A DNA stretch of 64,000 nt from Luteibacter mycovicinus. GTDB lineage: Bacteria > Pseudomonadota > Gammaproteobacteria > Xanthomonadales > Rhodanobacteraceae. The stretch is taken from positions 992,001-1,056,000 of the forward strand of contig NZ_JQNL01000001.1 of the NCBI RefSeq assembly GCF_000745235.1, read 5' to 3'. The stretch's first letter is position 1. Each line of letters starts with the position of its first letter. The notes under the pieces are model-generated. The model searched no databases and was not told the DNA's origin. It saw only the letters and a list, made by a program, of their open reading frames with translations. A program made the position numbers and the translations under genes. Positions 30,627-40,769 of the stretch are shown here, in pieces.

Positions 30627-32747
30627 TCAGAACCGATAGCCCACATTGAACATCGTGCTGCGGTCGTCGCCCAGCGCGACCGCGGCCGCAAGACCGCCGG
30701 CGTAATAATGCTTGTCGAAGACGTTCTTCAGCGACAAGGCGAGATGCCAGCGCTGCGCATCCCAGGCGATGCCGGCATCGGCAACGACATAGCCCGGCAG
30801 CGTGTACGAGTAGGCGAACCGTGAGCTTTCACCCCGGAAGCCTCCATTGAAGGACCAGGGCGAGCCGGGCGACTGGTACCGCGCGAACAACGTGGCGCTA
30901 TGACGGGGCACATTGTTGATGCGCTGCCCGTCGGTCGAAGGCACTTCGCCGCCGTCGTCCGTAATCAGCCCCTGCGTATACGCATATCCGCCGTTGAGGC
31001 TGAGGCCACCGCCCAGATCGGCCGTGACGCCGAGTTCGGCGCCGCGCGTGCGCTGCTCCCCGATGGCGATGGAATAGCCTTCGTTCACCGGGTCGTCCTG
31101 CAGGACATTCTGGCGGCGGAGATCGTATAGCGCCGTCGTCACGAGCATCCGGCCCTGCATCAGATCGAACTTCAGGCCGAGCTCCCACTGCTTGCCTTTC
31201 TCAGGAGCGAAGGGCCGAGCCTGCACGTTCGTGCCGGTGTTCGGATAAAACGACGTGGCGTAGCTCAGATACGGATGGGCGGACGAGGCCAGGTCATACA
31301 TCACGGCGAGTGAGCCGGTGTTGGCACTCGCGGGGTCGTTCTCGTGCGTACCGGTGAGATGGTTGTCGGTCGCCGTCCAGGTACGGTCGCGACGCAGACC
31401 CGCGGTAACGTGCCACGCCTCGCCCACCGTGAGCTGATCCCGTGCATACACGCCGACCATGTTGACGTCGGTACGCGTGTCGGTACGCGGTTTCGCCGGG
31501 CAGACGATGGCGGCACCGTAGACAGGAAGGTAGGCATCGAGGGCGGCGACCGTGCAGGTGCGCGATACAGCGTCCTCGCGAGAGTCCATGTAATCCACGC
31601 CCAGAGTGACCTCGTGCGACACATGTGCCGTTTCGAAGGACCGCATCAGACGGGAATCGACCACGAGTGTCCTGCCGCTGTAATGCTGGTCCGTGCCCGT
31701 CCGTTTCACCGTGCGCTGGTCGGCGTTCATCGCGCCATTGGCCACGAGCTGGCCATCGAGGGTGAAATCCTGCACGCGCAGGTTGTTGGTCAATGTCCAT
31801 CCGTCGCTGAAGCGGTGCGTCAACGCGTAGCCGACCCGCGTCTGACGCCCGTCGTAAGGCTCCTGACCGGGCTCGCCCATGAAGGTGTCGCGCGGGATGG
31901 CGCCGTACTTATCGGCCTTTATCGAGCCCACGAGCGGAAGCCCCTGCTGCCGGACATAATGGCGCTCCTGCAGACTCGTCAGAAGCACGAAGTCGGTGTC
32001 CTCGCCCAGATCGAGAGACAGCGATGGCGCGATCCATCGATTCCGGAACCACACATGCTGCGTGGCATCGTCGGAGTTCATCGCAAGGCCATTCACGCGC
32101 ACGGCGCTACGTCCGTTGGCGGATAGTGGCGCTCCGACGTCGAAGCTGGCCTGCCGCAGCCCGTAGCTCCCTGCGGTGACGTCGACGCTGCCAAAGGCAT
32201 CCGGCTGCGGTCGCTTGCTGACCATGTTCACCACGCCGCCGGGAAGCACGAGGCCATACATCAGCGATGCGGGGCCCTTGAGGACTTCCACCTGTTCGTA
32301 CCCGAACAGCTGCTCGGCCACGCGATTGGAGGCCGCCGTGCGCAGCCCGTCGACGAACAGGGAGTCCGACGCGGTCTGGCCACGAATGATCAGGTCGTCC
32401 CAGCCCCGGCGACCGAAGTTGTTGCTGACGACACCGGGAACGTTGTGAAGCGCGTCGGCCAGCGTCTGCGCCTGTTGTACGTCGAGCAGGTCGCGCGTGA
32501 CCACCGTCACCGTACGCGGCGTCTGCTCGATGGTGAGCGACGATTTATCGATCCCGGGCGGCGATTGGTTGCGAAAGCCCCCTGACTGGCCTACGACGCT
32601 CACAGCGGTGAGTCGGGTGGTCGTCTTGTCTGAAGACGTATCTGGCGTGTCCTTGTCCGGCGCGGCGCTTGCCTGAAACGCCGTGGTGAGGCAAAACGCG
32701 CCCAGCAGGAAACGGGCGCGACGGGGCGCCAGGCGGTAACAGGTCAC
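30627..32747 (-). CDS. TonB-dependent siderophore receptor
   Basis: 706 residues from a GTG start. Signal peptide ends near ASA at residue 28. Plug domain: SVVGQSGG, VVTRDLLDVQQAQTLADALH, DDLIIRGQ, VEVLKGPASLMYGLVLPGG. The 22-strand barrel ends in the aromatic VGYRF required for outer-membrane insertion. The DLIIRGQ / GGVVNMVSKRP combination places it with ferric hydroxamate/pyoverdine-type receptors. The Fur box candidate at 32759 fits iron control. No biosynthesis genes are nearby, so it may take up siderophores made by others. Confidence 0.92.
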   Translation of the reverse strand: MTCYRLAPRRARFLLGAFCLTTAFQASAAPDKDTPDTSSDKTTTRLTAVSVVGQSGGFRNQSPPGIDKSSLTIEQTPRTVTVVTRDLLDVQQAQTLADALHNVPGVVSNNFGRRGWDDLIIRGQTASDSLFVDGLRTAASNRVAEQLFGYEQVEVLKGPASLMYGLVLPGGVVNMVSKRPQPDAFGSVDVTAGSYGLRQASFDVGAPLSANGRSAVRVNGLAMNSDDATQHVWFRNRWIAPSLSLDLGEDTDFVLLTSLQERHYVRQQGLPLVGSIKADKYGAIPRDTFMGEPGQEPYDGRQTRVGYALTHRFSDGWTLTNNLRVQDFTLDGQLVANGAMNADQRTVKRTGTDQHYSGRTLVVDSRLMRSFETAHVSHEVTLGVDYMDSREDAVSRTCTVAALDAYLPVYGAAIVCPAKPRTDTRTDVNMVGVYARDQLTVGEAWHVTAGLRRDRTWTATDNHLTGTHENDPASANTGSLAVMYDLASSAHPYLSYATSFYPNTGTNVQARPFAPEKGKQWELGLKFDLMQGRMLVTTALYDLRRQNVLQDDPVNEGYSIAIGEQRTRGAELGVTADLGGGLSLNGGYAYTQGLITDDGGEVPSTDGQRINNVPRHSATLFARYQSPGSPWSFNGGFRGESSRFAYSYTLPGYVVADAGIAWDAQRWHLALSLKNVFDKHYYAGGLAAAVALGDDRSTMFNVGYRF

Positions 32748-32758
32748 GGCAATCTCTA

Positions 32759-32774
32759 AATGAGAATAATTCGC
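32759..32774 (-). promoter_or_regulatory. Candidate Fur box
   Basis: AATGAGAATAATTCGC matches 12 of 16 positions of AATGATAATCATTATC. It lies 12 bases before the GTG of the siderophore receptor. Confidence 0.6.
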
Positions 32775-32880
32775 AATAGCATATGTAAACCGTGGCGTCA
32801 GGGCAACCGCTGCGGTGCAGCACCGCTACACAGGAACGAGCGGCGTATAAATGCAGGCACCCTTGCCCGAGACATCCACC

Positions 32881-33789
32881 ATGTCGCAGTCGTCCGCACT
32901 GTCCCAACGGGGTCAGTTCCGCCAGATGTACATGGGGCTCGAGGCCGAGCATCGCCTCGACAGGATCCCGGTCATCCTGTGCGAGGGAGACTCGTGGTTC
33001 GCCACGCCACTGGCCATGAACCTGCTGGACTGGATCGTTTCGCCCGCCCCGGCGGACGCGTCGAATGGCGTGCCGCAACTGGGTCAGGGCGGCCTGTTCT
33101 TCCGTGTGGAGCGCAGTGGCGATCAGGCCGCACCGCAGACGGCGCATCCAGGACGCTCGATGTTCACCGAGGACAACGTCAGCGATCTGCTCGGCTGGTT
33201 CAGGCACTATGAGTTCGACATGGTGCTACTCAGTGCGGGCGGCAACGATTTCGTCGACACCTGGCTGCATGCCGCGCTCGCCGGGAGATCGAATCTGAGC
33301 GCCAAAGCCGCATACGACGTCGTCGTGCAGACCGGCCGTTTCGAAGAGGTACGCAAGGCCTACGCGTACTTCGTCGGAGCCTTCCACGCCGCACGCCCGA
33401 ACATTCCGATCCTCGCGCACACCTACGATTACCCGATAAAAATCGGCGTCGAGGCCAGGCTCGGACTGGATATCGGCGCGGCGGGCGTCCTGAAGAAATC
33501 GATCGGACCGTGGATCGGGCCGAACGTCGCCAACGTCATCGTCGGTGGATTACCCGCATGGCAGCAGTTCGCGCGATTGCTGATCGACGGCTTCGTCGAG
33601 CGGGTACTGGAGCCAGTGAAACAGGATGCGGCGCTGGGCGGCGCCTTCGACTACGTGGACCTGCGAGGCAACCTGACGGATCCCGCGTCGTGGCACGACG
33701 AAATGCATCCCACCGAGGCCGGCTTTCACCGGCTCGCCGGAATCTTCCGCGCCAGGCTGATCGCGAAGCTACCGCCCGCGAAGCGCTAG
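32881..33789 (+). CDS. SGNH/GDSL-type hydrolase
   Basis: 302 residues from the ATG at 32881 (GAGA eight bases before); an in-frame ATG at 32851 lacks a close site. Block I ILCEGDSWFATPL gives the catalytic Ser, block III SAGGNDFVDTW the oxyanion Asn, and block V WHDEMHPTEAGF the Asp/His pair. No signal peptide is seen, so it may act in the cytosol. It likely cleaves esters; substrate unknown. Divergent from the siderophore receptor and convergent with thyA. Confidence 0.82.
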   Translation: MSQSSALSQRGQFRQMYMGLEAEHRLDRIPVILCEGDSWFATPLAMNLLDWIVSPAPADASNGVPQLGQGGLFFRVERSGDQAAPQTAHPGRSMFTEDNVSDLLGWFRHYEFDMVLLSAGGNDFVDTWLHAALAGRSNLSAKAAYDVVVQTGRFEEVRKAYAYFVGAFHAARPNIPILAHTYDYPIKIGVEARLGLDIGAAGVLKKSIGPWIGPNVANVIVGGLPAWQQFARLLIDGFVERVLEPVKQDAALGGAFDYVDLRGNLTDPASWHDEMHPTEAGFHRLAGIFRARLIAKLPPAKR

Positions 33790-33821
33790 ACCCATGCGGC
33801 GACGCGCGATCGGCTAACCGC

Positions 33822-34616
33822 TCAGACCGCCACAGGCGCCTTGATCGCCGGATGCGGATCGTAATCCGCAATCGCGACATCCTCAAAGCGGAAGTCGAAG
33901 ATCGACTTCACCTCCGGGTTCAGCACCAGCTTCGGCAACGCACGCGGCTCACGCGCCAGCTGCGTCGTCGCCTGCTCCAGATGATTCGAATACAGATGCG
34001 CGTCGCCCAGCGTATGCACGAAGTCGCCCACTTCCAGCCCGGTGACCTGGGCGATCATGTGGGTCAGCAATGCGTAGCTCGCGATGTTGAACGGAATACC
34101 GAGGAAGATATCGCCCGAACGCTGATACAGCTGGCACGACAACCTGCCATTGGCCACGTAGAACTGAAACATCGTGTGGCACGGCATCAGCGCCATATTC
34201 GGCAATTCGCCGACGTTCCACGCCGAGACGATCAGCCGGCGCGAGTCGGGATTGCGCTTGATCTCTTCCACGACCCAGGCGATCTGGTCGACCACCTTAC
34301 CGTCGGCCGTCGGCCACGCGCGCCACTGGCGTCCGTAGACGGGACCGAGGTCGCCGTTGGCATCCGCCCATTCGTCCCAGATGCGGACGCCGTTGTCCTT
34401 CAGGTAACCGATATTGGTATCGCCCTGCAGGAACCAGATCAGCTCGTGGACGATCGACTTGATGTGCAGTTTCTTCGTCGTGACGAGGGGAAAGCCCTTC
34501 GACAGGTCGTAGCGCATCTGCCAGCCGAACACGCTGCGCGTGCCTGTGCCGGTACGGTCGGCTTTCTCGGCGCCGTGGTCGAGGACATGGCGGAGGAGTT
34601 CGAGGTAAGGCTGCAT
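33822..34616 (-). CDS. thyA: Thymidylate synthase ThyA
   Basis: 264 residues, the E. coli length. The active-site region [14 protein letters not shown] contains the nucleophilic Cys; [12 protein letters not shown] and [20 protein letters not shown] (two parts) are signatures. It methylates dUMP using methylene-tetrahydrofolate. It follows lgt by 13 bases in the order lgt-thyA found in many gammaproteobacteria. Confidence 0.98.
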   Translation of the reverse strand: MQPYLELLRHVLDHGAEKADRTGTGTRSVFGWQMRYDLSKGFPLVTTKKLHIKSIVHELIWFLQGDTNIGYLKDNGVRIWDEWADANGDLGPVYGRQWRAWPTADGKVVDQIAWVVEEIKRNPDSRRLIVSAWNVGELPNMALMPCHTMFQFYVANGRLSCQLYQRSGDIFLGIPFNIASYALLTHMIAQVTGLEVGDFVHTLGDAHLYSNHLEQATTQLAREPRALPKLVLNPEVKSIFDFRFEDVAIADYDPHPAIKAPVAV

Positions 34617-34629
34617 GGCGTCGAGGGTA

Positions 34630-35457
34630 TCAGGTGGCTGTCGCCGCCACCGGCGCGACAGGCGCGTACGGTGCGCGGCGCGAGAGCGCCAGCAGCAGGA
34701 TGCCGAGCGCGATCAGCGGCAGCGAGAGGATCTGGCCCATGGTCACCCAGCCGAAGGCGAGGTAACCCAGCTGTGCGTCCGGTACGCGCACGAATTCGAT
34801 GATGAAGCGGAAGCAACCGTAAAGCAGGCCGAACATGCCGGAGACCGCGTAGCGCGGGCGCGGCTTCATCGAGAAGATCCACAGCACCACGAACATCACC
34901 ACGCCCTCGAGCGCGAATTCGTACAGCGGATTCGGATGCCGCGGCAAGGCGTCGGGTGCATGCGGGAAGATCATGCCGATCGGCAGGTCGGTCGGCTTGC
35001 CCCACAACTCACCGTTGATGAAGTTGCCCAGGCGGCCGAGACCCAGTCCCAGCGGCACCAGCGGCGCCACGAAGTCGATGGTGTCGAAGAGCTTGATGCC
35101 GTTGCGTCGCGACCAGAAAAGACCAGCCAGCACCACGCCGATCAGACCGCCGTGGAACGACATGCCGCCGTCCCAGACCCGGAACAGCGCCACCGGATCG
35201 GTCCAGATCCAGTTGATCGGCGTGTAGAACAGCATGTAGCCGACGCGCCCGCCCAGCACCACGCCCATCATCAGATAGAACATGAGGTCGCCCAGGCGCT
35301 CCGAGCTGACCGGCAGACGGCCCTGGCGACGGCGGTACTCACCCAGCGACCAGCCACCGAGAAAGCCTCCCAGGTACATCAGGCCGTACCAGTGGACCTG
35401 AAGAGGGCCCAGCGAGAGGGCGACGGGATCGAAATTGACGACGAACGGAGTGCTCAT
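34630..35457 (-). CDS. lgt: Prolipoprotein diacylglyceryl transferase
   Basis: 275 residues, seven predicted membrane helices. [39 protein letters not shown] and the Lgt signature [13 protein letters not shown] are present. Lgt adds the diacylglyceryl group from phosphatidylglycerol to lipobox Cys before LspA acts. It is co-oriented with thyA. Confidence 0.97.
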   Translation of the reverse strand: MSTPFVVNFDPVALSLGPLQVHWYGLMYLGGFLGGWSLGEYRRRQGRLPVSSERLGDLMFYLMMGVVLGGRVGYMLFYTPINWIWTDPVALFRVWDGGMSFHGGLIGVVLAGLFWSRRNGIKLFDTIDFVAPLVPLGLGLGRLGNFINGELWGKPTDLPIGMIFPHAPDALPRHPNPLYEFALEGVVMFVVLWIFSMKPRPRYAVSGMFGLLYGCFRFIIEFVRVPDAQLGYLAFGWVTMGQILSLPLIALGILLLALSRRAPYAPVAPVAATAT

Positions 35458-35588
35458 GGACGGCCTGGGTCAAACGCAGACGTCAAGTGTACCGCCTTGC
35501 CGTACCGGCGCGAATGGGCTATATCCCGGCGCGGGGCATCGTCCGGGGGGATGGTGCCGACATGGATGCATCACCAGGGGAGATTCCG

Positions 35589-37538
35589 ATGAACCACCGT
35601 TTCGTGCGGCCGCTGCTGGCCGCGCTTTGCCTCGCCACGACCGCCGCCAGCGCAGCGAATCTGATTCCGGTAGCGGACTTCGCGCGCCGCATGCCGCTGA
35701 CCGAGCCCAGCCTGTCTCCGGACGGGCAGTATGTCTCGATGGCGTATCACGATCCCGATGGCAAGAATCATGGCCTGGCGATCTATCGCGTGGGCGAGAT
35801 GGGCAAGCCCGTCACGCTGATCCGCATGCCGCCGTACGAAATGCCCGCCGGCATGATCTGGGCAAGCAACACCCGGCTCGTGGTGGCGCGGGGCAAGGTC
35901 GACGGTTCCATCGGCGCCGCCTCGTACACGGGCGAACTGATGGCGATCGACGTCGACGGCAAGAATGCCGACTATCTGTTCGGCTACGAGAATTACGGAA
36001 AGCGCGCTGGCACGCGCTCGCTGGATCGCGGCTGGGGCACCATCGAAGGTGCGCCCATCGAAGCGAACGGCCATTTCTACATGCGCGCCACCCTCTGGAA
36101 CGATCAGGGCCACAGCACGCTTTACGACGTGGACGCGCAATCGAGCGCACGCCGGCTGATGGCCGACATCGGCGACCGCGACATGCGTTTCATGATCGCG
36201 CCCGATGGCACGGCACACTACGCCTTCGGCACGGGCGACGACTTCAAGTGGACCGTGTATCACCGCGAGGGCACGGGCTGGGCGAAAGTGGCCCGTAACC
36301 CGGACCATCACGCGTTCCTGCCCGTCGCATCCGTCGCGAACAGCAGCAACCGCATCTATGCCGAGTACAGCCCCGGTGGCCAGGGCGGTGAATTCGTCGA
36401 GCAGGACGAGGACGGCGGCAACCTGAAGGTGATCCGCAAGGACGACTTCGGCTGGGTCTCCGCCAATGGCCTGTGGACGCCCGCCCCGCTCCGCCCCTTC
36501 GGTACCGTGACCGACACCGGCATCCCGAAGGCCGAATACATCGATCCGCAGGCGCCCATCGCCAAGCTCCATCTGGCCCTGTCGCAGAAATTCCCCGGCA
36601 GCTTCGTCAAGTTCGTCGACTTCAGCCGCGACGGCGGCCAGCTGATGTTTGCCGTCGTCAGCGATCGCGAGCCCGGCCGCTACATGCTGATCGACACGAA
36701 GACGTACAAGGTCAGCAAGCTGTTCGACGCCAAGCCGTGGATCGATCCCGCGCAGATGGCGGAACGCCGCCCGTTGCGCTTCAAGGCCAGCGACGGCATG
36801 GAACTCGAGGCGATCCTCACCTTTCCCAAGGGCCGCCCGGAAGCGAACCTGCCGATGGTCCTGCTGCCCCACGGCGGCCCGCACGGCATCTCGGACGACT
36901 GGTATTACGATACGGACGCGCAGTTTCTCGCCAACCGGGGCTACCTGGTCCTGCAGGTCAACTATCGCGGCTCGGGCGGCCGCGGCAGCGAGTTCGAAAA
37001 AGCCGGCTTTCTGAAGTGGGGCACCCGCATTCAGGAAGATCTGATCGACGGCGTGAAGTGGGCGATCGGCCAGCACTTCGCCGACCCCGCCCGCGTCTGC
37101 GTGTTCGGCGCCAGCTTCGGCGGCTATTCGGCCCTGATGACGCCCATACGCGCGCCGGGGGTCTTCAAGTGCGCGGTCGCCTACGACGGCGTCTACGACC
37201 TCGACATGATGTACAACAAGGGCGACATCAAAACCGAAAAATCCGGCCGCAGCTACCTCACCACGGTGATCGGCCGCGATCAGGCCGACCTTGCCGCCAA
37301 TTCGCCGACGCACCTGGCCGACAAAATCGACGTGCCCGTCTTCCTCGTCCACGGCGAAGACGACGAACGCGCGCCTTTCGCCCAGTTCAAGGCCATGAAG
37401 GCCGCCCTCGACGCGGCACACAAACCGTATGAAACGCTGACCAAGCCGGACGAGAAGCATGGTTTCGTCAAGCCCGAGAACATCGAGGAGTTCTACAACC
37501 GCCTGCAGGCGTTCCTGGCGAAGAACATAGGGTCGTGA
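35589..37538 (+). CDS. S9 family (prolyl-oligopeptidase-like) exported peptidase
   Basis: 649 residues. I chose the ATG at 35589, which has AGGGGAGA upstream and a signal peptide MNHRFVRPLLAALCLATTAASA. N-terminal beta-propeller (PSLSPDGQYVSMAYHD type repeats) and C-terminal alpha/beta hydrolase: LPHGGPHGISDDWYYD, catalytic Ser509 in FGASFGGYSAL, then GEDDERAPF and a His in EKHGF. It probably cleaves short peptides in the periplasm. A TonB-dependent receptor gene follows after 95 bases, suggesting peptide import and digestion. Confidence 0.92.
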   Translation: MNHRFVRPLLAALCLATTAASAANLIPVADFARRMPLTEPSLSPDGQYVSMAYHDPDGKNHGLAIYRVGEMGKPVTLIRMPPYEMPAGMIWASNTRLVVARGKVDGSIGAASYTGELMAIDVDGKNADYLFGYENYGKRAGTRSLDRGWGTIEGAPIEANGHFYMRATLWNDQGHSTLYDVDAQSSARRLMADIGDRDMRFMIAPDGTAHYAFGTGDDFKWTVYHREGTGWAKVARNPDHHAFLPVASVANSSNRIYAEYSPGGQGGEFVEQDEDGGNLKVIRKDDFGWVSANGLWTPAPLRPFGTVTDTGIPKAEYIDPQAPIAKLHLALSQKFPGSFVKFVDFSRDGGQLMFAVVSDREPGRYMLIDTKTYKVSKLFDAKPWIDPAQMAERRPLRFKASDGMELEAILTFPKGRPEANLPMVLLPHGGPHGISDDWYYDTDAQFLANRGYLVLQVNYRGSGGRGSEFEKAGFLKWGTRIQEDLIDGVKWAIGQHFADPARVCVFGASFGGYSALMTPIRAPGVFKCAVAYDGVYDLDMMYNKGDIKTEKSGRSYLTTVIGRDQADLAANSPTHLADKIDVPVFLVHGEDDERAPFAQFKAMKAALDAAHKPYETLTKPDEKHGFVKPENIEEFYNRLQAFLAKNIGS

Positions 37539-37633
37539 CTTCCGCCGGTTGCCCCCGTCACGTCGCACGCGTTATCTTCGCGTGATCGTCCGGCCCGAGT
37601 GGGGTGTGACGGGGGCTTGGGAGGCTTCAGGGT

Positions 37634-40513
37634 ATGCAAGTGAGTTCCGGGCAGAGGCGCCACGTCGCAGGTCGACACGCGGCGCTCGCCATCGCGCTCG
37701 GGGCCTGCCTGCTCGCTCCGGCCGCCAGCGCACAACAAAGCTCGCCGTCCTCGGCGGAACTGCTGGCACCGGTCAATGTGACGGTGACCGGCTCGCGTAT
37801 CCGCGGTACCGACGTCGAGACCGCGCAACCTGTCTTCACCCTCGACCGCCAGGCCATCCGTGCCACGGGGCTCACCAGCCTCAGCGACATCATCGCCCGG
37901 CTGCCCTCGGCGGGCACCCCCGAAGTCACCCCGCAGGACACCCTGTCCTCCAGCGGTGACGCCGGTGGTCGCTATGCAAACCTGCGCAACCTCGGTGCCG
38001 TGCGCACCCTGGTGCTCGTCAACGGCCGGCGCTGGACGACCAGCCTCGGTGGCCTCACCGACATCTCCACCATCCCGGTGTCGATCGTCGAGCGCATCGA
38101 AGTGCTCAAGGACGGCGCGTCGTCGATCTACGGGTCCGACGCGATCGGTGGCGTGGTCAACATCATCACCACGGACCGCTTTGAAGGCGCCACGGCCGAC
38201 GTGCAGTACGGCGTCAACGGTCATGGCGACGGCGCGCAGAAGAACGGCACCTTCACCTGGGGCAAGAGCACGCAGAACGCCTCGATCATCCTCGGCGCCA
38301 GCTACGAAGACGGCGACGATCTCAGAGATGCCAAGCGTTCGCTCACCGCCTCGCCGGACGGCCCCCGCCATGCCGACAGCGGCTTCGGCATGGGCCCCTA
38401 TGGAGGCGTGATCGATCCGCGTTCGCCCGGCACCGCGTACGTGATCAACCACGCCGGCGGCGTGGTCGGCGATACCGCGAACCTGGCCAACTACCATCCG
38501 TACGACGTCGACAGCAATGCGGACAAATACGCCACCACGCGCGACATGACGTTCCGCGCGGGCAGCAAGTTGCGCAACCTGTTCGGCACGGGTCGCTACA
38601 ACCTGACCGACGACATCACCCTGCGCGGCATGGCCAGCTACGGCGTGCGCGACACGCATTGGCAGGCTGCGGGCTATCCGCTGGAAAGCGGCTCGGGTCG
38701 CGGCGAACCGCTGGTGATCGACGCGAACAACGCCTATAACCCGTTTCCGGGCTACGACACGTCTTTCTTTCGCCGCCTGACGGAAATTCCCCGGATCACC
38801 TGGGCGAAAAGCAAGACGATGCACCTGGACGGTGGCGCCGAAGGCACGTTCCAATGGGGTGAGCACACCTGGAACTGGGACGTGACCTACGCCTATTCCG
38901 AAGCGCGTGCCAGCCGGACCACCAGCGGCAACATCGACCTCGACCATGCGCGCAAGGCACTCGGCGCGACGACGACGGTCGATGGTCGGCTCGCCTGCGC
39001 GGACGCCGCCGATCGCGCGGCCGGCTGCGTGCCCTGGAACATTCTGGCGGGGCCCGGCGGCACGCCGGACGCCGCATGGAACTACGTGACCTCCACCGGC
39101 ACGTCACACCAGACCACGCGCACCAACGACGTCATCGCCAACCTCACCGGTGGCGTGCTCGACCTTCCGGCAGGCACCCTGCGTGTCGCGGGCGGCATCG
39201 AGCACCGCAACGAGACCGGCCGGTATACGCCCTACCCCGCCGACTCCGCGGGACTGACGACGCAACTGGCCAGCGCGCCCACGGCGGGCGGCTACATCGC
39301 CAACGAAGCCTACGTCGAGCTCGACGTACCGCTGCTCGCCGACCTGCCGCTTGCCCATGAGCTGGCGGTCAACGTGTCGTCGCGCTACTCGCATTACTCC
39401 GCTTTCGGCGGCCGGACCAACGACAAGTACAGCTTCCGCTGGAAGCCGTTCGACGATCTCCTGCTGCGCGGGACGTATGCGGAAGGATTCCGTGCGCCGA
39501 CGGTGGCCGATCTCTACGCCGGCACCAGCGAGAGCTTCGAGAGCTTCCTCGATCCGTGCGACAGCGCGTACGGTGCCGCCGCGGGCAACGCCGCCGTCGC
39601 CGCGCGTTGTGTCGCCTCGGGCGTCCCGGCCAGCTATCGCCAGACCGATCAGTCGGGCGCGCAGATCAACTCGGCGACCGGCGGGCAGAACCCGAACGCG
39701 TTCAGCGCTGGCGCCAATCCCGCGCTCAAGCCCGAGTCGTCGATCACCCGCACCGCCGGAATGGTCTACAGCCCCAGCCAGATCGACGGTCTGGATGTCA
39801 CGCTCGATTACTACAAGGTCGACATCGAGGACGTCATCACCCCGATCCTGGCCGGTGACATCCTCAATTTCTGCTACGTCGGTAACGACCCGGCGTACTG
39901 CGGCCGCTTCACGAGGGCGACGAACGGGACCATCACCTCGCTCGACGAAAGCCTGGCCAACCTCGGCTCGCTGCGCACGGAAGGCTACGATCTGGGCCTG
40001 CACTACCGGTTCCCCGTCACCCACTTCGGCGAATTCGCACTGCTTTCGGACAGCACCTATCTGAAGGACTACACGCAGGTCAGCAGCCCCGGCGCCGCGC
40101 CGCGCCACCTGGCCGGGTACATGAATGGGGTGCAGGGCCTCTACCGCGTGCGTTCCAACCTGTCGCTGGACTGGTCGCTGAAGCGCTTCGGCGCCACGTG
40201 GACGGTGCGATATTTCTCCGGACTCAACGACAGTTGCTGGTCGGCCGATGTCGAGTGCAATCACCCCGAGAAGGTCAACGCACTGACGGGCGCCACCGGA
40301 ATCAGCCATAAGGGCGGCGTCGCGTTCCACGATGCGCAGCTACGCTGGCAGGCACCGTGGAATGGCAGTTTCCGCGTCGGCATCAATAACGTTTTCGCCC
40401 GCAAGGGACCGTTGTTCTACAACGTCTCCGCGGCCGGCGGCGGCAGCCCGCCGTACAACCCGGCATACGATGTCGACCGTTATTTCTACGTGGGTTACCA
40501 GCAGCGGTTCTGA
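37634..40513 (+). CDS. TonB-dependent receptor
   Basis: 959 residues; GGAGG precedes the ATG. Signal peptide ends near residue 34 (PAASA). Plug: VNVTVTGSRIRG as TonB box region, LSDIIARLP, LVLVNGRRW, IERIEVLKDGASSIYGSDAIGGVVNI-type text (two parts). The barrel ends YVGYQQRF with terminal Phe. It belongs to the large Xanthomonadales group with unknown, possibly carbohydrate or peptide, ligands. Placed after an S9 peptidase and before another receptor. Confidence 0.93.
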   Translation: MQVSSGQRRHVAGRHAALAIALGACLLAPAASAQQSSPSSAELLAPVNVTVTGSRIRGTDVETAQPVFTLDRQAIRATGLTSLSDIIARLPSAGTPEVTPQDTLSSSGDAGGRYANLRNLGAVRTLVLVNGRRWTTSLGGLTDISTIPVSIVERIEVLKDGASSIYGSDAIGGVVNIITTDRFEGATADVQYGVNGHGDGAQKNGTFTWGKSTQNASIILGASYEDGDDLRDAKRSLTASPDGPRHADSGFGMGPYGGVIDPRSPGTAYVINHAGGVVGDTANLANYHPYDVDSNADKYATTRDMTFRAGSKLRNLFGTGRYNLTDDITLRGMASYGVRDTHWQAAGYPLESGSGRGEPLVIDANNAYNPFPGYDTSFFRRLTEIPRITWAKSKTMHLDGGAEGTFQWGEHTWNWDVTYAYSEARASRTTSGNIDLDHARKALGATTTVDGRLACADAADRAAGCVPWNILAGPGGTPDAAWNYVTSTGTSHQTTRTNDVIANLTGGVLDLPAGTLRVAGGIEHRNETGRYTPYPADSAGLTTQLASAPTAGGYIANEAYVELDVPLLADLPLAHELAVNVSSRYSHYSAFGGRTNDKYSFRWKPFDDLLLRGTYAEGFRAPTVADLYAGTSESFESFLDPCDSAYGAAAGNAAVAARCVASGVPASYRQTDQSGAQINSATGGQNPNAFSAGANPALKPESSITRTAGMVYSPSQIDGLDVTLDYYKVDIEDVITPILAGDILNFCYVGNDPAYCGRFTRATNGTITSLDESLANLGSLRTEGYDLGLHYRFPVTHFGEFALLSDSTYLKDYTQVSSPGAAPRHLAGYMNGVQGLYRVRSNLSLDWSLKRFGATWTVRYFSGLNDSCWSADVECNHPEKVNALTGATGISHKGGVAFHDAQLRWQAPWNGSFRVGINNVFARKGPLFYNVSAAGGGSPPYNPAYDVDRYFYVGYQQRF

Positions 40514-40539
40514 GCCACTCGCAAGATCCACCGCATTTC

Positions 40540-40581
40540 GAACGATCCAATCGCATCCGTAATTTCGGATAGGAATCGTTC
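40540..40581. promoter_or_regulatory. Interrupted inverted repeat between two receptors
   Basis: Outer arms GAACGAT/ATCGTTC and inner arms ATCCG/CGGAT around a 6-base centre. No T-run follows. It lies 26 bases after one receptor and 188 before the next, so it could be a terminator, a processing site or an operator. The remaining part of 40514-40769 carries no gene. Confidence 0.4.
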
Positions 40582-40769
40582 TCAAATCCTTGCGGTCATA
40601 TGACAGCCGCGTTATGTTCCCGTTACGTCGCACAGCGCCCAGGGTCGGCGCGACGTGAGTGTCCCCACACTCCAGGCCCTTCGATACCCCCATCAACGAG
40701 TGCCGTCAGCGGCGCTTCTACAAGCTGTTCAGCCTTGCCGCAAAGCAGGGCCAGGGAGAGTTTTACCTC

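Noticed and set aside
35571..37568. 665-codon open frame on the minus strand
   Set aside because: Antisense of the S9 peptidase.
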